A stretch of 64,000 nt of DNA from Haloarchaeobius sp. HME9146 (GCF_025399835.1 NZ_JAODVR010000001.1:930001-994000); one strand, 5' to 3'. Positions 8,051-16,997 are shown, counted from the first letter of the stretch. Made by a program: numbers and translations. The notes: generated by a model from the sequence alone, not told the origin.

Positions 8051-8182
8051 TTACTCCAGTGCTCTTTGGATGAGCATCCAGATTATAGCAAGGATTGTCC
8101 CTCCAACACCACAGAATATCATCAACTCAGTAACGTACTGAACGAACTGGTCCCCAATCGTGGAGAGCACTATTGTCTCCAA
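8051..8182 (-). CDS. 43-residue single-span membrane peptide with strong Shine-Dalgarno
   Basis: The frame starts at TTG 8182 and stops at 8051, opposite and convergent to the PIN-like gene (7 nt between stops). GGAGG at 8191-8195 lies 8 nt before the TTG, an unusually good ribosome-binding site for this genome. AAATATAC-like TATA sequence is found further upstream (about 8213-8222). The peptide starts METIVLSTIGDQFVQY and has one hydrophobic helix (about residues 20-38, FCGVGGTILAIIWML) and a short basic/acidic end. It is too short for family assignment. Its place beside a nuclease module suggests a membrane-acting effector or toxin peptide, but this is inference. Confidence 0.55.
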   Translation of the reverse strand: METIVLSTIGDQFVQYVTELMIFCGVGGTILAIIWMLIQRALE

Positions 8183-8278
8183 AATCTACACCTCCTGTGG
8201 AAATAGAAGATATTCGTATATTTACCTTTACTGCATGAAGAAACAAGTTCTACTTTGAAGCCTTCATGGAAGCATCGA

Positions 8279-8587
8279 CTACAACCTGTACAGTTTTCTC
8301 CTCTCGTCGATAGCGCGAGAGATAGTCGCCCCGCCCACAGTCCAGTTCCCCAGCGGCCTTCCACTTGCTCAGGTCGCCCAACGCCACCGTATCGAGCACA
8401 GTCGTCACCCGGTCGTAGTCTTCGGCTCGACCAGCTCACTATCGTCCTTCTGGAATCCCAGCGGGGCCGGGCCGTGATGGTAGTCCTCGTTTTGCATCCG
8501 TGGCACGATACCCTTGTGAGTCCGCTTCTGTGCCATCTCGGTCTCCGACTGCGCGAACACACCGAGGAGCCGAAACAGCGCGTTCTA
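8279..8587 (-). pseudogene. Decayed serine recombinase (resolvase family), C-terminal fragment
   Basis: Reading from 8584 to about 8430 gives LFRLLGVFAQSETEMAQKR and then a HKGIVPRMQ and HHGPAPLGF segment. This is the long helix E and following linker typical of resolvase/invertase serine recombinases. The frame then breaks. A second frame gives GDLSKWKAAGELDCGR, and a third gives ATISRAIDERRKLYRL with a stop at 8279-8281, which is the helix-turn-helix DNA-binding tail of the family. Two frameshifts and the missing catalytic N-terminus (with a TAG at 8585-8587) show it is dead. It marks the distal edge of the tRNA-linked island. Confidence 0.8.
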
Positions 8588-8612
8588 GAACGGGTCGTCG
8601 GTCGCCCCGTTC
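8588..8612 (-). terminator. Hairpin at the end of the serine hydrolase gene
   Basis: GAACGGG (8588-8594) and CCCGTTC (8606-8612) form a 7-bp stem with an 11-nt loop, overlapping the stop codon of the minus-strand hydrolase gene. No T run follows on the minus strand. Confidence 0.3.
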
Positions 8613-10617
8613 AGAACAGGTCGAAGCTCGGCCAGCTGTCGACGTTGTCGATGGCGTTGTCGACGGCCTGTTTGAGCGAGTTTCCGAACCTGTCGCTCGA
8701 CGGGCGGGTGTTCGCGAGGGCGGCGAACGCGAAGCCGTCGGTGCGCTGGACCATGAAGCCGAGCGAGCCGGGCATGGCGCCGTTGTGGCCGCGCCAGGTC
8801 GACATGACGGTCCAGCCTTCGCCGTAGCTCGGGTTCGGTCCCTCCACGTCGTACAGTTCGGTCGTGGTCGCCGCGTCGAGGATGTCGCGTTTCCGGGGTT
8901 GGCCGTCGACCCGGGTGAGGAACCGGCAGAGGTCGATGGGCGTGCCGACCCAGCCGCCGTGGGCGTCCATCCTGGCGACGGGGATGTTGTACGCGTTGCT
9001 GCCGTAGTAGGTGACCTCCCCGGACTTGCGTAGGGCCTCCGTGTCGCCCGCGATCTCCATCCGGCTGATGCCGGCGGGTGCGAGGATGTCGGACCTGACG
9101 TAGTCCTCGTAGGACTGGCCGGAGACCGCCTCGATGATACGGCCGAGGACGCAGTACCCGAAGTTCGAGTACTGGTAGTTGGTGCCCGGTTCGGTCTGGA
9201 GCGGGCGGTTCGCCACCACGAACTCGATGAGTTCCTCCTGGTCCTTATCGAGGTAGTTGAACATCGGGTCGTTCGGGGTGTTCTGCCACCCGCTGGTGTG
9301 TTCGAGCAGGTGGTCGACGGTGACCCGGTTCGGGTTGCTGGTGGTGATGGCGGGGCCGTAGGTGGGCGTCCCGTATCTGGTCCCGAGGACGCCATCGGAG
9401 CCGAAGACGGGGTCGTCGAGGGCGAGCTGGTTCGTCTCGACGAGCTCCATGATGGCCACCGCGGTGATGGGTTTGGAGATGCTCGCGACCCGGAACCGGT
9501 GGGACGGGCGGACGAGTTCGCGGGTGTCGCTGTTCGCGAACCCGTAGCCCTTCGCGAACACGAGGCGCTCGTCCCTGGTGATGGCGACCGAGAGCCCGGT
9601 GATACCGTTTCGGCGGCGGTAGCCGTCGAGGAAGCGGTCGATGGTCCGGATGTCGCCCGGTGAGAGCCCCTCGGACTCCCAGATGGCGGCGTACCGGGCA
9701 CCGCGGCGGTCACTGTACCCGCTGATGTGGACGAGGCGGTAGCCCTGGTAGGCGTAGGACTCGAACTCACCCTGGTACTGGGCGCTGGTCATGCCGTGAC
9801 GGGCGACCCAGCCGGGGCCGGAGCGCTTCTCCCAGATGGCGGCGAAGCGGGGCCCACCGCGGACGGAGTAGCCGCTGACGTGGACGAGGCGGTAGCCCTC
9901 TCTCGCCCGTCTGCTGAACTCGGTCTGGTACTGGGCGTTGGTCATGCCGTGACGGGCGACCCAGCTGGGCCCGGAGCGCTTCTCCCAGATGGCGGCGTAC
10001 CGGGCGCTCCCGCCGACGCCGTAGCCGCTGACGTGGACGAGCCGGTAGCCGTCTCTGGCGCGGGTGGTGAACTCGGTCTGGTACTGGGCGCTGGTCATGC
10101 CGTGACGGGCGACCCAGGCGGTGCCGCGACGCTTCTCCCAGATGGCGGCGAAGCGGGGCTGGCCACGGACGGTGTACCCGCTGATGTCGGTGAGCCGGTA
10201 GCCCTCTCTCGCCCGTCTGCTGAACTCGGTCTGGTACTGGGCGCTGGTCATGCCGTGACGGGCGACCCAGGCGGGGCCGCGGCGCTTCTCCCAGATGGCG
10301 GCGAAGCGGGGCTGGCCACGGACGGTGTACCCGCTGATGTTCGTCAGGCGATACCCCTGTCTGGCGTAGCTGGTGAACGCACGCTGGTACTGCGACCCGG
10401 TCAAGCCGTGGCGGGCCACCCATTGCCCGCGCTGCCGGCGGCGATACTGGGCGTGTGGTGCCCACGGCGTGGCCGCCCGTGCGGGAACCGTCCCGCCGAC
10501 TGCACCGAGCGACAGGCCTGCCGACAGGGTTCCGAGTCCGGTGAGCAGTTCACGCCGCCCGATTCCGGGGCGGCGGGTCGCTGGCGGTCGCTGGTCGCGT
10601 TCTGGTAGCTGTCTCAT
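8611..10617 (-). CDS. Tat-exported serine hydrolase: five tandem repeats plus beta-lactamase-fold domain
   Basis: A 668-residue protein starting at ATG 10617; the frame is open further upstream but the Tat signal fixes this start. Residues 1-49 are a Tat signal (IGRRELLTGLG, hydrophobic core, cleavage near ARA). Residues 64-317 are five repeats of 50-51 residues (consensus W-V-A-R-H-G-M-T, Q-Y-Q, G-Y-R-L, I-S-G-Y, A-A-I-W-E-K), resembling the bacterial tandem repeat domain BTRD1. Residues 318-668 are a serine beta-lactamase/DD-peptidase fold with Ser379-x-x-Lys382, Tyr483-Ser-Asn485 and an HNGAMPG motif in place of KTG. This domain order is that of polyglycine hydrolases, secreted endopeptidases known from fungi. 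The substrate here is unknown; a glycine-rich surface or exogenous protein is plausible. It may act outside the cell. Confidence 0.88.
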   Translation of the reverse strand: MRQLPERDQRPPATRRPGIGRRELLTGLGTLSAGLSLGAVGGTVPARAATPWAPHAQYRRRQRGQWVARHGLTGSQYQRAFTSYARQGYRLTNISGYTVRGQPRFAAIWEKRRGPAWVARHGMTSAQYQTEFSRRAREGYRLTDISGYTVRGQPRFAAIWEKRRGTAWVARHGMTSAQYQTEFTTRARDGYRLVHVSGYGVGGSARYAAIWEKRSGPSWVARHGMTNAQYQTEFSRRAREGYRLVHVSGYSVRGGPRFAAIWEKRSGPGWVARHGMTSAQYQGEFESYAYQGYRLVHISGYSDRRGARYAAIWESEGLSPGDIRTIDRFLDGYRRRNGITGLSVAITRDERLVFAKGYGFANSDTRELVRPSHRFRVASISKPITAVAIMELVETNQLALDDPVFGSDGVLGTRYGTPTYGPAITTSNPNRVTVDHLLEHTSGWQNTPNDPMFNYLDKDQEELIEFVVANRPLQTEPGTNYQYSNFGYCVLGRIIEAVSGQSYEDYVRSDILAPAGISRMEIAGDTEALRKSGEVTYYGSNAYNIPVARMDAHGGWVGTPIDLCRFLTRVDGQPRKRDILDAATTTELYDVEGPNPSYGEGWTVMSTWRGHNGAMPGSLGFMVQRTDGFAFAALANTRPSSDRFGNSLKQAVDNAIDNVDSWPSFDLF
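9667..10428 (-). repeat. Five in-frame tandem repeats of about 153 bp within the hydrolase gene
   Basis: Each unit encodes 50-51 residues beginning near W-V-A-R-H-G. Units 2-4 are nearly identical at the DNA level (for example GTCATGCCGTGACGGGCGAC recurs), which points to recent duplication or gene conversion. The first and last units are more diverged. Copy number may vary between strains. Confidence 0.9.
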
Positions 10618-10951
10618 GTTGCCTCTCCTTGACCCCCCTCTGGCCAGGCCGGAGGCCGATTGTCGACATGTTGGCGTGTTCTCGTTCTGCCGGGGCCCCT
10701 CGGCGCTAGCAATGGCTAGTACGCCGGAGGGCCGAATAACCATTTTTCGCGCCTGCAGGCATTAGAACCGTGAATATCGGAGTCTCTGGGGTTTCGGGGC
10801 GACCCGGGGGATGGCGGGGTCGTCACCGTTGAGGGCCGGCACCCCACGGATGCGGCCCGGATTCGGGCAGCCCCGGACTGGATTCAAGCACAGTCATGTC
10901 GGCAAGAAGAGCTAAGTAGCGTTAGTTTAGTTTCCTACAATAATAGCACTC

Positions 10952-13900
10952 ATGTTAGGTGGGGATACGACAACAATTGACACACGAGGGGCACTCGCCG
11001 TGGTACTCGCAGTCGTCGCACTGACCGGGATGGTGACGCCAGCGCTCGCCGTCTCGGCGGCTCCGACGGCCCCGGCCGACCTGCACACGGGCCAGTCCCC
11101 GAGCACCGACGGCCAGGCGCCGGTCGGGACGCCGGCCGAACAGGCCTCGATCGCGCCACCGGAACGGAACGAGACGGCCACCGTGACGACGACGAACGTG
11201 ACGCTGGTCACGGGGCAGACGGTCACGGTCGTCGAACAGGGCAACGAGACGACGTACCAGGTCCACAGTCCGGGGCTGCGCAAGGTCGAGACCCGGCAGG
11301 GGACGTACGTCTTCCCGCAGTCGGTCGACTTCACGACGTTCGAGCCCGCCCTGTTCAACGTCGACCAGCTCGTCGCACAGAACTACACCGACGCTGACAC
11401 CGACAGCGTTCCCATCATCGTCGAGCGTCGAGAGACGGCAGGGACGTTCGGGCTCGAATCGTTCGGGTCCTCGCTGGCGGCCGCGGAGGGTGTCGAGACG
11501 AAGAGCGTGCTCGGTTCCGCCAACGCGGTCGCGAGCAGCGTCTCGAAGGCCGACGCAGCGGCCGCCGCCGCACGACTGCGGGCTGACCCGTCTGTCGAGC
11601 GGGTCCATCTCGACAGCCAGATCGAACTGAACCTCGACGAGGCGAACGAACTCGTCTCCGCGCCGAGTGGCCGACAGCAGTACAACGTGACCGGGACGAA
11701 CGTCACGGTCGCGGTGGTCGACTCCGGCGTCGACAACAGCCACCCAATGCTCGAAGACGCCGTCGTGGACGAGGCCGACATGGTCGAACACGATGGTGAG
11801 GCACAGGACACCGTCGGACACGGGACCCACGTCGCGGGCATCGTCGCGGGTCGGTCGGTCAACGGCAGCAACATCACCGGTATCGCGCCGAACGCGAGCA
11901 TCATGGACGTTCGCGTCGGCGACTACTACCTGACCGAGTCCGACATCATCGAGGGCGTCGAGTACGCGGTGACCAACGATGCCGATATCATCAGCATGAG
12001 TCTCGGTGGCTCGCCGTCGACGAACGACCCGCTGGTCGACGCGGTCCAGAACGCCTCGGACAACGGCGTCACCGTCGTGGTGGCTGCCGGCAACGACGGG
12101 TCCTATGGTCGAGAGACCATCGGGTCCCCCGGCGTCGCGCCCGAGGTCATCACGGTCGGTGCGAGCGACAAGTCGGACCAGCTCGCGTACTTCTCCTCGC
12201 GCGGACCCACGTCGCTCCAGCACTACGTCAAGCCGGACCTCGTCGCGCCCGGGGTCGACATCGAGAGCGCGGCGCAGGGGCGAAACGGGACGACCACGAT
12301 GAGCGGGACGAGCATGGCGACCCCGGCGGTCTCCGGGGCGGCGGCGCTCCTCATCGCCGAACACCCGGACTGGAACCAGAGCCAGGTCCGGAGCGCGCTC
12401 GTGACCACCACCGACCGACTCGACACGTCCTACGACGTGTACCAGACCGGCTCGGGGCGGCTCAACGTCTCCCGTGCGCTCGGCACCGACCTGCTCGTGA
12501 GTCCGAGCACGGTCCAGTTCGGGCTCGTCGACGGGTCGGCCAGCAAGAACGTCACCCTCCACAACTACGGGGACGAGAACCGGACCCTCTCGCTCGACGC
12601 ATCCGTTCGGGCCGTCAGCGGGAGTGGGAGCGGCACCGCGACCCTGGAGACGCGGTCGGTGACGCTCGCGCCCAACGAGACCGCGACGGTCGAACTCACC
12701 GTCACGGCGACCGGTAACGGGATCTTCTCGGGCCGGCTCGCGATCAACGACTCGGCCGCGACCGGCAACGAGAGCTGGCGACGCGCCAGTTTCGGCTTCG
12801 TCTCCCAGCGGACTGTCACCGTGCAATCCAACGGGCTCAACGGGACGAGCGTCGAGGGTGACGTGGTCACCATCAACGACGGCTACTACACCCGCTCTAT
12901 CGGTTCGCTCGACGAGAACGGGACCTACACCGCGACCGGGCTCCCGAACGGGACCTACACGGTCACCGTCCACGGGACGGACGAATCCTCGAACAATCAG
13001 TCGGTGCTCTCGTTCGCGCAGGTGAACGTCACGGGTGATACGACCGTCACGGTGAACGAGTCCGACACCGTCCGGTTCACGTTCGACACGTCGAACCTGT
13101 CCGGGGCGAACGAGTCGCTCTCGGTGCTGCAGCGGGACGTGATCGCCGAACTCGACGGCGTCCCCTTCCGAATCGACACGGCGTTCCCCGAGAGCACGAC
13201 GTTCCGGGTGTCGAATCTCTCGGACCTGAACGTGAGTACGCACCACATCGTCGTCCCGTCGGCCGCCTACCCGAACCAGTCGGACCACCTGGACACGCCC
13301 GAACTCTACGACGTGGTCAACGCGACGTGGGGTGTCGACGGGCCGGTGACGTACGCGCCGACGAAGGAGGCGCTCGCGGTCGAGAACATCACGTACCACC
13401 GGACCGACCCCGGTGCCACCATCTGGGTCGCCCGTCACTGGGGCATCACGAACCGGTCGGTCCACGAATCGACGTACCTGGTCCCCTACTACGACCTCGA
13501 CGGGCGGACGGACCAGACCATCTACGCCTCACAGCACGCAGCCAACGAGAGCGTCGAGTACGCCATCGAGGGCGTCGGCTACTGGTGGTGGACCGACGAC
13601 ACCACCAGCGTCGTTCAGGACGGGACGAACACGTCGCTGAACCGGTATCCGCTCCTCATCGACGTCGGGACGCCGGAGCCCGACTACGGCAAAGCGTTCA
13701 ACGTCGAGTCGACGACCATCGACCAGGCCGGTCGTGCCCTCGACGGCAACCCCGAGCCGGACCACTGTGAGCTGTACCGGAACGGCACGCAGGTCGACGA
13801 CTGGGGGAGCAGCTGGTGCTGGGACGCCTCCAGCAGCACCGAGGCGGTCGCGCCCAACGGGACGACCTACCGATACATGGTCGAGGGCGACTTCGACCGA

Positions 13901-15793
13901 GTCGGCTGGGACGGGAGCACTCGCGCAGTCTACGAGACGACCGTCCGGAACGGCTCCTACAGCGACGTGCCCGAGGTGACGGCCATCGACTTCGCCGAAC
14001 TGGACGCGAACAACTCGCTGCCGAAGCGACCCGTCTCGGCGACCATCACGGTCGACCAGAACCTGACGAACGCGACCGTCTACGTCCGCTACGCGTCCAA
14101 CTACGTGGACGAGGCACCCTACGAGGGTGACGTGAACACCACCAACTCCCCGTGGCGGGAGGCGGACGTCCAGGTGGTCGACGCGTCGGCTGGCACCATC
14201 CGCGCGACCCTCGACACGCGCAACGTCACGGACGGGCCGATGCACATCAGCGTGACCGTCGTCGACGCGGAGGGCGACCGCTACACGGTCACCGCCCGGC
14301 AGGGCGCGGACACCACCTGGGACCGCAACCCGGACCGGACCATCACGGCGACGGTCCTGAAACCCGATGGGAACGCCTCGAACACCACCGAGTTCGTCTC
14401 GTGGTACGACGGTACCACCGGCATCCACGCCATCGACGAGAACGGGACCACGTCGTTCACGCTTCCGAATCGGAGCAGCCCCACGCTCTGGGTCGCCGAG
14501 ACCGACCGCTTCGGCTACGACACCGAGGCACCCATCGACGGTATCGCTGACGTCCACACCGTCCCGGTCGGCACCATCGAGAACGACACCGACCTCGGGA
14601 CCGTCACGCTCCCGGAGGGACACCGGCTGAACGTGACCGTCGTCACCGACCGGGACAACCCGGTCTCGGACGCGCAGGTGTTCCTCATCGACGTCCCCAA
14701 CGGCACACCGACGCACGGCCAGGGCCTCGAAGTCGGTGGACGCATCAACGGGACGACCGACACGAACGGGTCGCTCGTGGTCGGCAACACGATCGGACTG
14801 GAGGCGAACGGGACCGTCCGCGTGGACGTCATCGTCCCCGACGCACCGCAGTTCCCCGAGAGCCTGAACGCGACCGTGGTGAACGTGACGAACGCGACGA
14901 ACCACACCGTCGTCCTCGAGACCCAGGACGTCTGGGCTCCGGACGTCTCGAACGTCAGCGCGACCCTCTCAGACCGGACAATCGGCTTCGAATTCGACAC
15001 GAACGAGACCATCGGGAGTATCGAGGGCGCGGTCCAGAACTCGGACGGCGTCACGGTGGAACCGCTCGAACTGAGCGACTTCACCCGGAACGGCTCGCAC
15101 TACGCGATGAACTACACGCCCGAAAGCGGTGGTGACTACAGTGTCGTCATCACGGAGATCGCCGACACGGCCGGTAACAGCGACTTCGTCGGGCTGTACT
15201 CGTTCGACGTGCCCGCAGAACAGACCAACACCGGCGGCGGTGGCGGTGGCGGCGGTGGCGGCCAGGGCGGTGGCCCCGCCGGCACGGTCAAGATCAGCGA
15301 CTGGTCGGTGTCTGACTCGACTGTCGCGCCTGGCGAACAGGTCACGATGACGGTGACCGTCTCGAACACTGCCGACAGCACGAAGACCATCACCCCCGCG
15401 CTGTACGTCGACGGCGAACTCGTCGAAGGCAAGCGCCTCTCGGTGCTGAAGGACATGGAACGCACTGTCAAGTTCACCTACCGGTTCGAGGAGTCGGGAA
15501 CGCACAGCCTCAGCCCCGACGGGAACGACTTCGAGTTCGTCACCGTCGAAGCAGCGGACGAGACGACGACCACGGCCGAGCAGACGACGGCGACGACCAC
15601 CCCGGTCACGACGACCGAACCGGGCGATGGCGGCGAGTCTGGCACGACCACGACGACCACAACCGAGCAGACGACGGCGACCGACGTGTCGGGTGGGTCC
15701 GGTGACGGACTCGGCCAGACGCCCGGCTTCGGCGTCACCGCGATGGTCGGTGCGCTCGTCGCGACGCTGCTGCTCGCTCGGCGACGGGACTGA
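10952..15793 (+). CDS. Large secreted subtilase (S8) with PGF-CTERM anchor
   Basis: A 1613-residue extracellular serine protease. It has an N-terminal Sec-type signal (hydrophobic core about 14-36), then a propeptide-like region to about 230. The S8 catalytic domain follows, with Asp257 (VVDSGVD), His290 (GHGTHVAG), oxyanion Asn381 (AAGNDGS) and Ser454 (GTSMATP). About 1000 residues of beta-rich, Ig-like and carboxypeptidase-regulatory-like modules come next, dense in N-glycosylation sequons (NGT, NVT, NET). A poly-Gly tract is at 15232-15262, then a Thr-rich stalk and a C-terminal TPGF motif with a hydrophobic helix ending in ARRRD. The last is the PGF-CTERM signal, which an archaeosortase removes while attaching a lipid anchor. 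The protein is therefore probably a glycosylated, surface-bound protease. Confidence 0.93.
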   Translation: MLGGDTTTIDTRGALAVVLAVVALTGMVTPALAVSAAPTAPADLHTGQSPSTDGQAPVGTPAEQASIAPPERNETATVTTTNVTLVTGQTVTVVEQGNETTYQVHSPGLRKVETRQGTYVFPQSVDFTTFEPALFNVDQLVAQNYTDADTDSVPIIVERRETAGTFGLESFGSSLAAAEGVETKSVLGSANAVASSVSKADAAAAAARLRADPSVERVHLDSQIELNLDEANELVSAPSGRQQYNVTGTNVTVAVVDSGVDNSHPMLEDAVVDEADMVEHDGEAQDTVGHGTHVAGIVAGRSVNGSNITGIAPNASIMDVRVGDYYLTESDIIEGVEYAVTNDADIISMSLGGSPSTNDPLVDAVQNASDNGVTVVVAAGNDGSYGRETIGSPGVAPEVITVGASDKSDQLAYFSSRGPTSLQHYVKPDLVAPGVDIESAAQGRNGTTTMSGTSMATPAVSGAAALLIAEHPDWNQSQVRSALVTTTDRLDTSYDVYQTGSGRLNVSRALGTDLLVSPSTVQFGLVDGSASKNVTLHNYGDENRTLSLDASVRAVSGSGSGTATLETRSVTLAPNETATVELTVTATGNGIFSGRLAINDSAATGNESWRRASFGFVSQRTVTVQSNGLNGTSVEGDVVTINDGYYTRSIGSLDENGTYTATGLPNGTYTVTVHGTDESSNNQSVLSFAQVNVTGDTTVTVNESDTVRFTFDTSNLSGANESLSVLQRDVIAELDGVPFRIDTAFPESTTFRVSNLSDLNVSTHHIVVPSAAYPNQSDHLDTPELYDVVNATWGVDGPVTYAPTKEALAVENITYHRTDPGATIWVARHWGITNRSVHESTYLVPYYDLDGRTDQTIYASQHAANESVEYAIEGVGYWWWTDDTTSVVQDGTNTSLNRYPLLIDVGTPEPDYGKAFNVESTTIDQAGRALDGNPEPDHCELYRNGTQVDDWGSSWCWDASSSTEAVAPNGTTYRYMVEGDFDRVGWDGSTRAVYETTVRNGSYSDVPEVTAIDFAELDANNSLPKRPVSATITVDQNLTNATVYVRYASNYVDEAPYEGDVNTTNSPWREADVQVVDASAGTIRATLDTRNVTDGPMHISVTVVDAEGDRYTVTARQGADTTWDRNPDRTITATVLKPDGNASNTTEFVSWYDGTTGIHAIDENGTTSFTLPNRSSPTLWVAETDRFGYDTEAPIDGIADVHTVPVGTIENDTDLGTVTLPEGHRLNVTVVTDRDNPVSDAQVFLIDVPNGTPTHGQGLEVGGRINGTTDTNGSLVVGNTIGLEANGTVRVDVIVPDAPQFPESLNATVVNVTNATNHTVVLETQDVWAPDVSNVSATLSDRTIGFEFDTNETIGSIEGAVQNSDGVTVEPLELSDFTRNGSHYAMNYTPESGGDYSVVITEIADTAGNSDFVGLYSFDVPAEQTNTGGGGGGGGGGQGGGPAGTVKISDWSVSDSTVAPGEQVTMTVTVSNTADSTKTITPALYVDGELVEGKRLSVLKDMERTVKFTYRFEESGTHSLSPDGNDFEFVTVEAADETTTTAEQTTATTTPVTTTEPGDGGESGTTTTTTTEQTTATDVSGGSGDGLGQTPGFGVTAMVGALVATLLLARRRD

Positions 15794-15814
15794 GCCCCGC
15801 CCGAGCACCTGTTT

Positions 15815-15988
15815 CTACCACACCGAGCGTTCGTCGGTCACGACCACCTCTTCGTCGACGACGGCACAGCAGTTCTCGTAGGGGACGAACGCGGCGAACT
15901 GGCCGTCGATGTAGCATTCGATGCCTCGCTCTATCTTCTCGTAGCTGTCGCACTCGATCTGGCCTTCGTGGAGGATGACGCGGTACAT
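15815..15988 (-). CDS. Small conserved-type hypothetical protein (57 aa)
   Basis: The frame is open far upstream, but MYRVILHEGQIECDSYEKIE at 15988 is a natural start and the upstream translation is proline-rich nonsense. The 57-residue protein has alternating beta-strand pattern (YIDGQFAAFVPYENCCAVVDEEVVV) and three Cys. It looks like a small beta-sheet domain. It lies convergent to the subtilase gene. I cannot name a family with confidence, and no function is inferred. Confidence 0.6.
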   Translation of the reverse strand: MYRVILHEGQIECDSYEKIERGIECYIDGQFAAFVPYENCCAVVDEEVVVTDERSVW

Positions 15989-16055
15989 GTACGAGAATAC
16001 GTGGTGAGGCGTAAAATCCGTGACGCGGGGTTTCAGCCCGTCGTCATTGTGGTCG

Positions 16056-16997
16056 TCACTCTCGTTCGGTGATGGGTTCGGCCTCGTCCGCGGTCGGGAG
16101 GTCGATGGCGGCTGCGTATTCGAGGGCGTCCGCGACCCAGCCGTCGCCGGCCCCAGCGTCCCCCGCACTGGGGTCGGGGCATCTGGGTGGCTCATCGGGT
16201 GGGACGAGGACCTGCACGATGTGGTCGCTGTCGGTCACCTCGACCAGGTGGCCTTCGGGGTACTCGTCGACGTGGGCGTGGTCGAAACGGTCGCGGAGGG
16301 CCCGGATGCGTGGTGTCTCCGCGGTCAGGAGGTCGCCGACGTCGAAGACCGGCGGGTTCCGGGTTCCGAAGTCCTCGGCGGCGGTGAACACCGGGCCGAA
16401 ACCCGTCTCGAGGGCGGTTCGGGCCGCGACGTGCCAGTTGGCCTCCTCGGGTGAGCGGCTCGCGCTCGCGTCGGAATCTGGTGGGTCGTCGGGGCCGTTG
16501 TCGGTTCCAGCGTCCTCGTCGACGGTCGGCGCGGCGACGGTGTAGTCAGTGGGTCCCTGGAACGCCCCGTACGCGGTTTCCGGGCCCGGAGACCCATTGC
16601 CCGGGGCGACACCCGCCTGGCCGCCATCCAGCGCGCCGGCACCCGGCCCGGCAGGGTCGACCGTTGCGGTCTCCTCGACCGGGTCGAAGCTGGTGACGGA
16701 AAAGCGAGCGGCGGCGGTGCCGTCGGTCACCACGACCTGCACACCGTCCTCGCTCGCGTGGAGGAGTTGACAGCGGAAGTTGTCGGTGAGTTGCTGAGAC
16801 AGTTCGTGATGGATAACCGCCCCTGTCGACGTGTCCGGTCCCGACGACGTGGTCGACTGCAAGCCGGTGGTCGAGCGCAGGGGGGTACTCGACTGCTCGG
16901 GCGGCATCGGCGTGCGCTCCTCGAACACGCGGGTGACGACCCAGAACGTCCCAACGAACAGGAGCAGCACGAGCGCCAGGAACACGAGGTAGTTCAC
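16056..16997 (-). CDS. Membrane-anchored hypothetical protein
   Basis: A 313-residue protein with one N-terminal transmembrane helix (about 3-23, YLVFLALVLLLFVGTFWVV). It then has a disordered Ser/Thr/Pro linker and a small beta-rich region (about 75-110, CQLLHASEDGVQVVVTDGTAAARFSV). A second acidic, Gly/Pro-rich disordered stretch (about 110-190) follows, and then a C-terminal helical domain (WHVAARTALETGFGPVFTAAEDFG onward). The topology suggests most of the protein faces one side of the membrane. No family is recognised. It is read in the same direction as the RNB nuclease gene upstream of it, about 90 nt away. Confidence 0.75.
   Translation of the reverse strand: MNYLVFLALVLLLFVGTFWVVTRVFEERTPMPPEQSSTPLRSTTGLQSTTSSGPDTSTGAVIHHELSQQLTDNFRCQLLHASEDGVQVVVTDGTAAARFSVTSFDPVEETATVDPAGPGAGALDGGQAGVAPGNGSPGPETAYGAFQGPTDYTVAAPTVDEDAGTDNGPDDPPDSDASASRSPEEANWHVAARTALETGFGPVFTAAEDFGTRNPPVFDVGDLLTAETPRIRALRDRFDHAHVDEYPEGHLVEVTDSDHIVQVLVPPDEPPRCPDPSAGDAGAGDGWVADALEYAAAIDLPTADEAEPITERE

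Noticed and set aside
7994-8206. 70-codon plus-strand frame after the PIN-like gene
   Set aside because: Overlaps the PIN gene end out of frame, has no ribosome-binding site or promoter, and runs antisense to the small peptide gene with a good SD.
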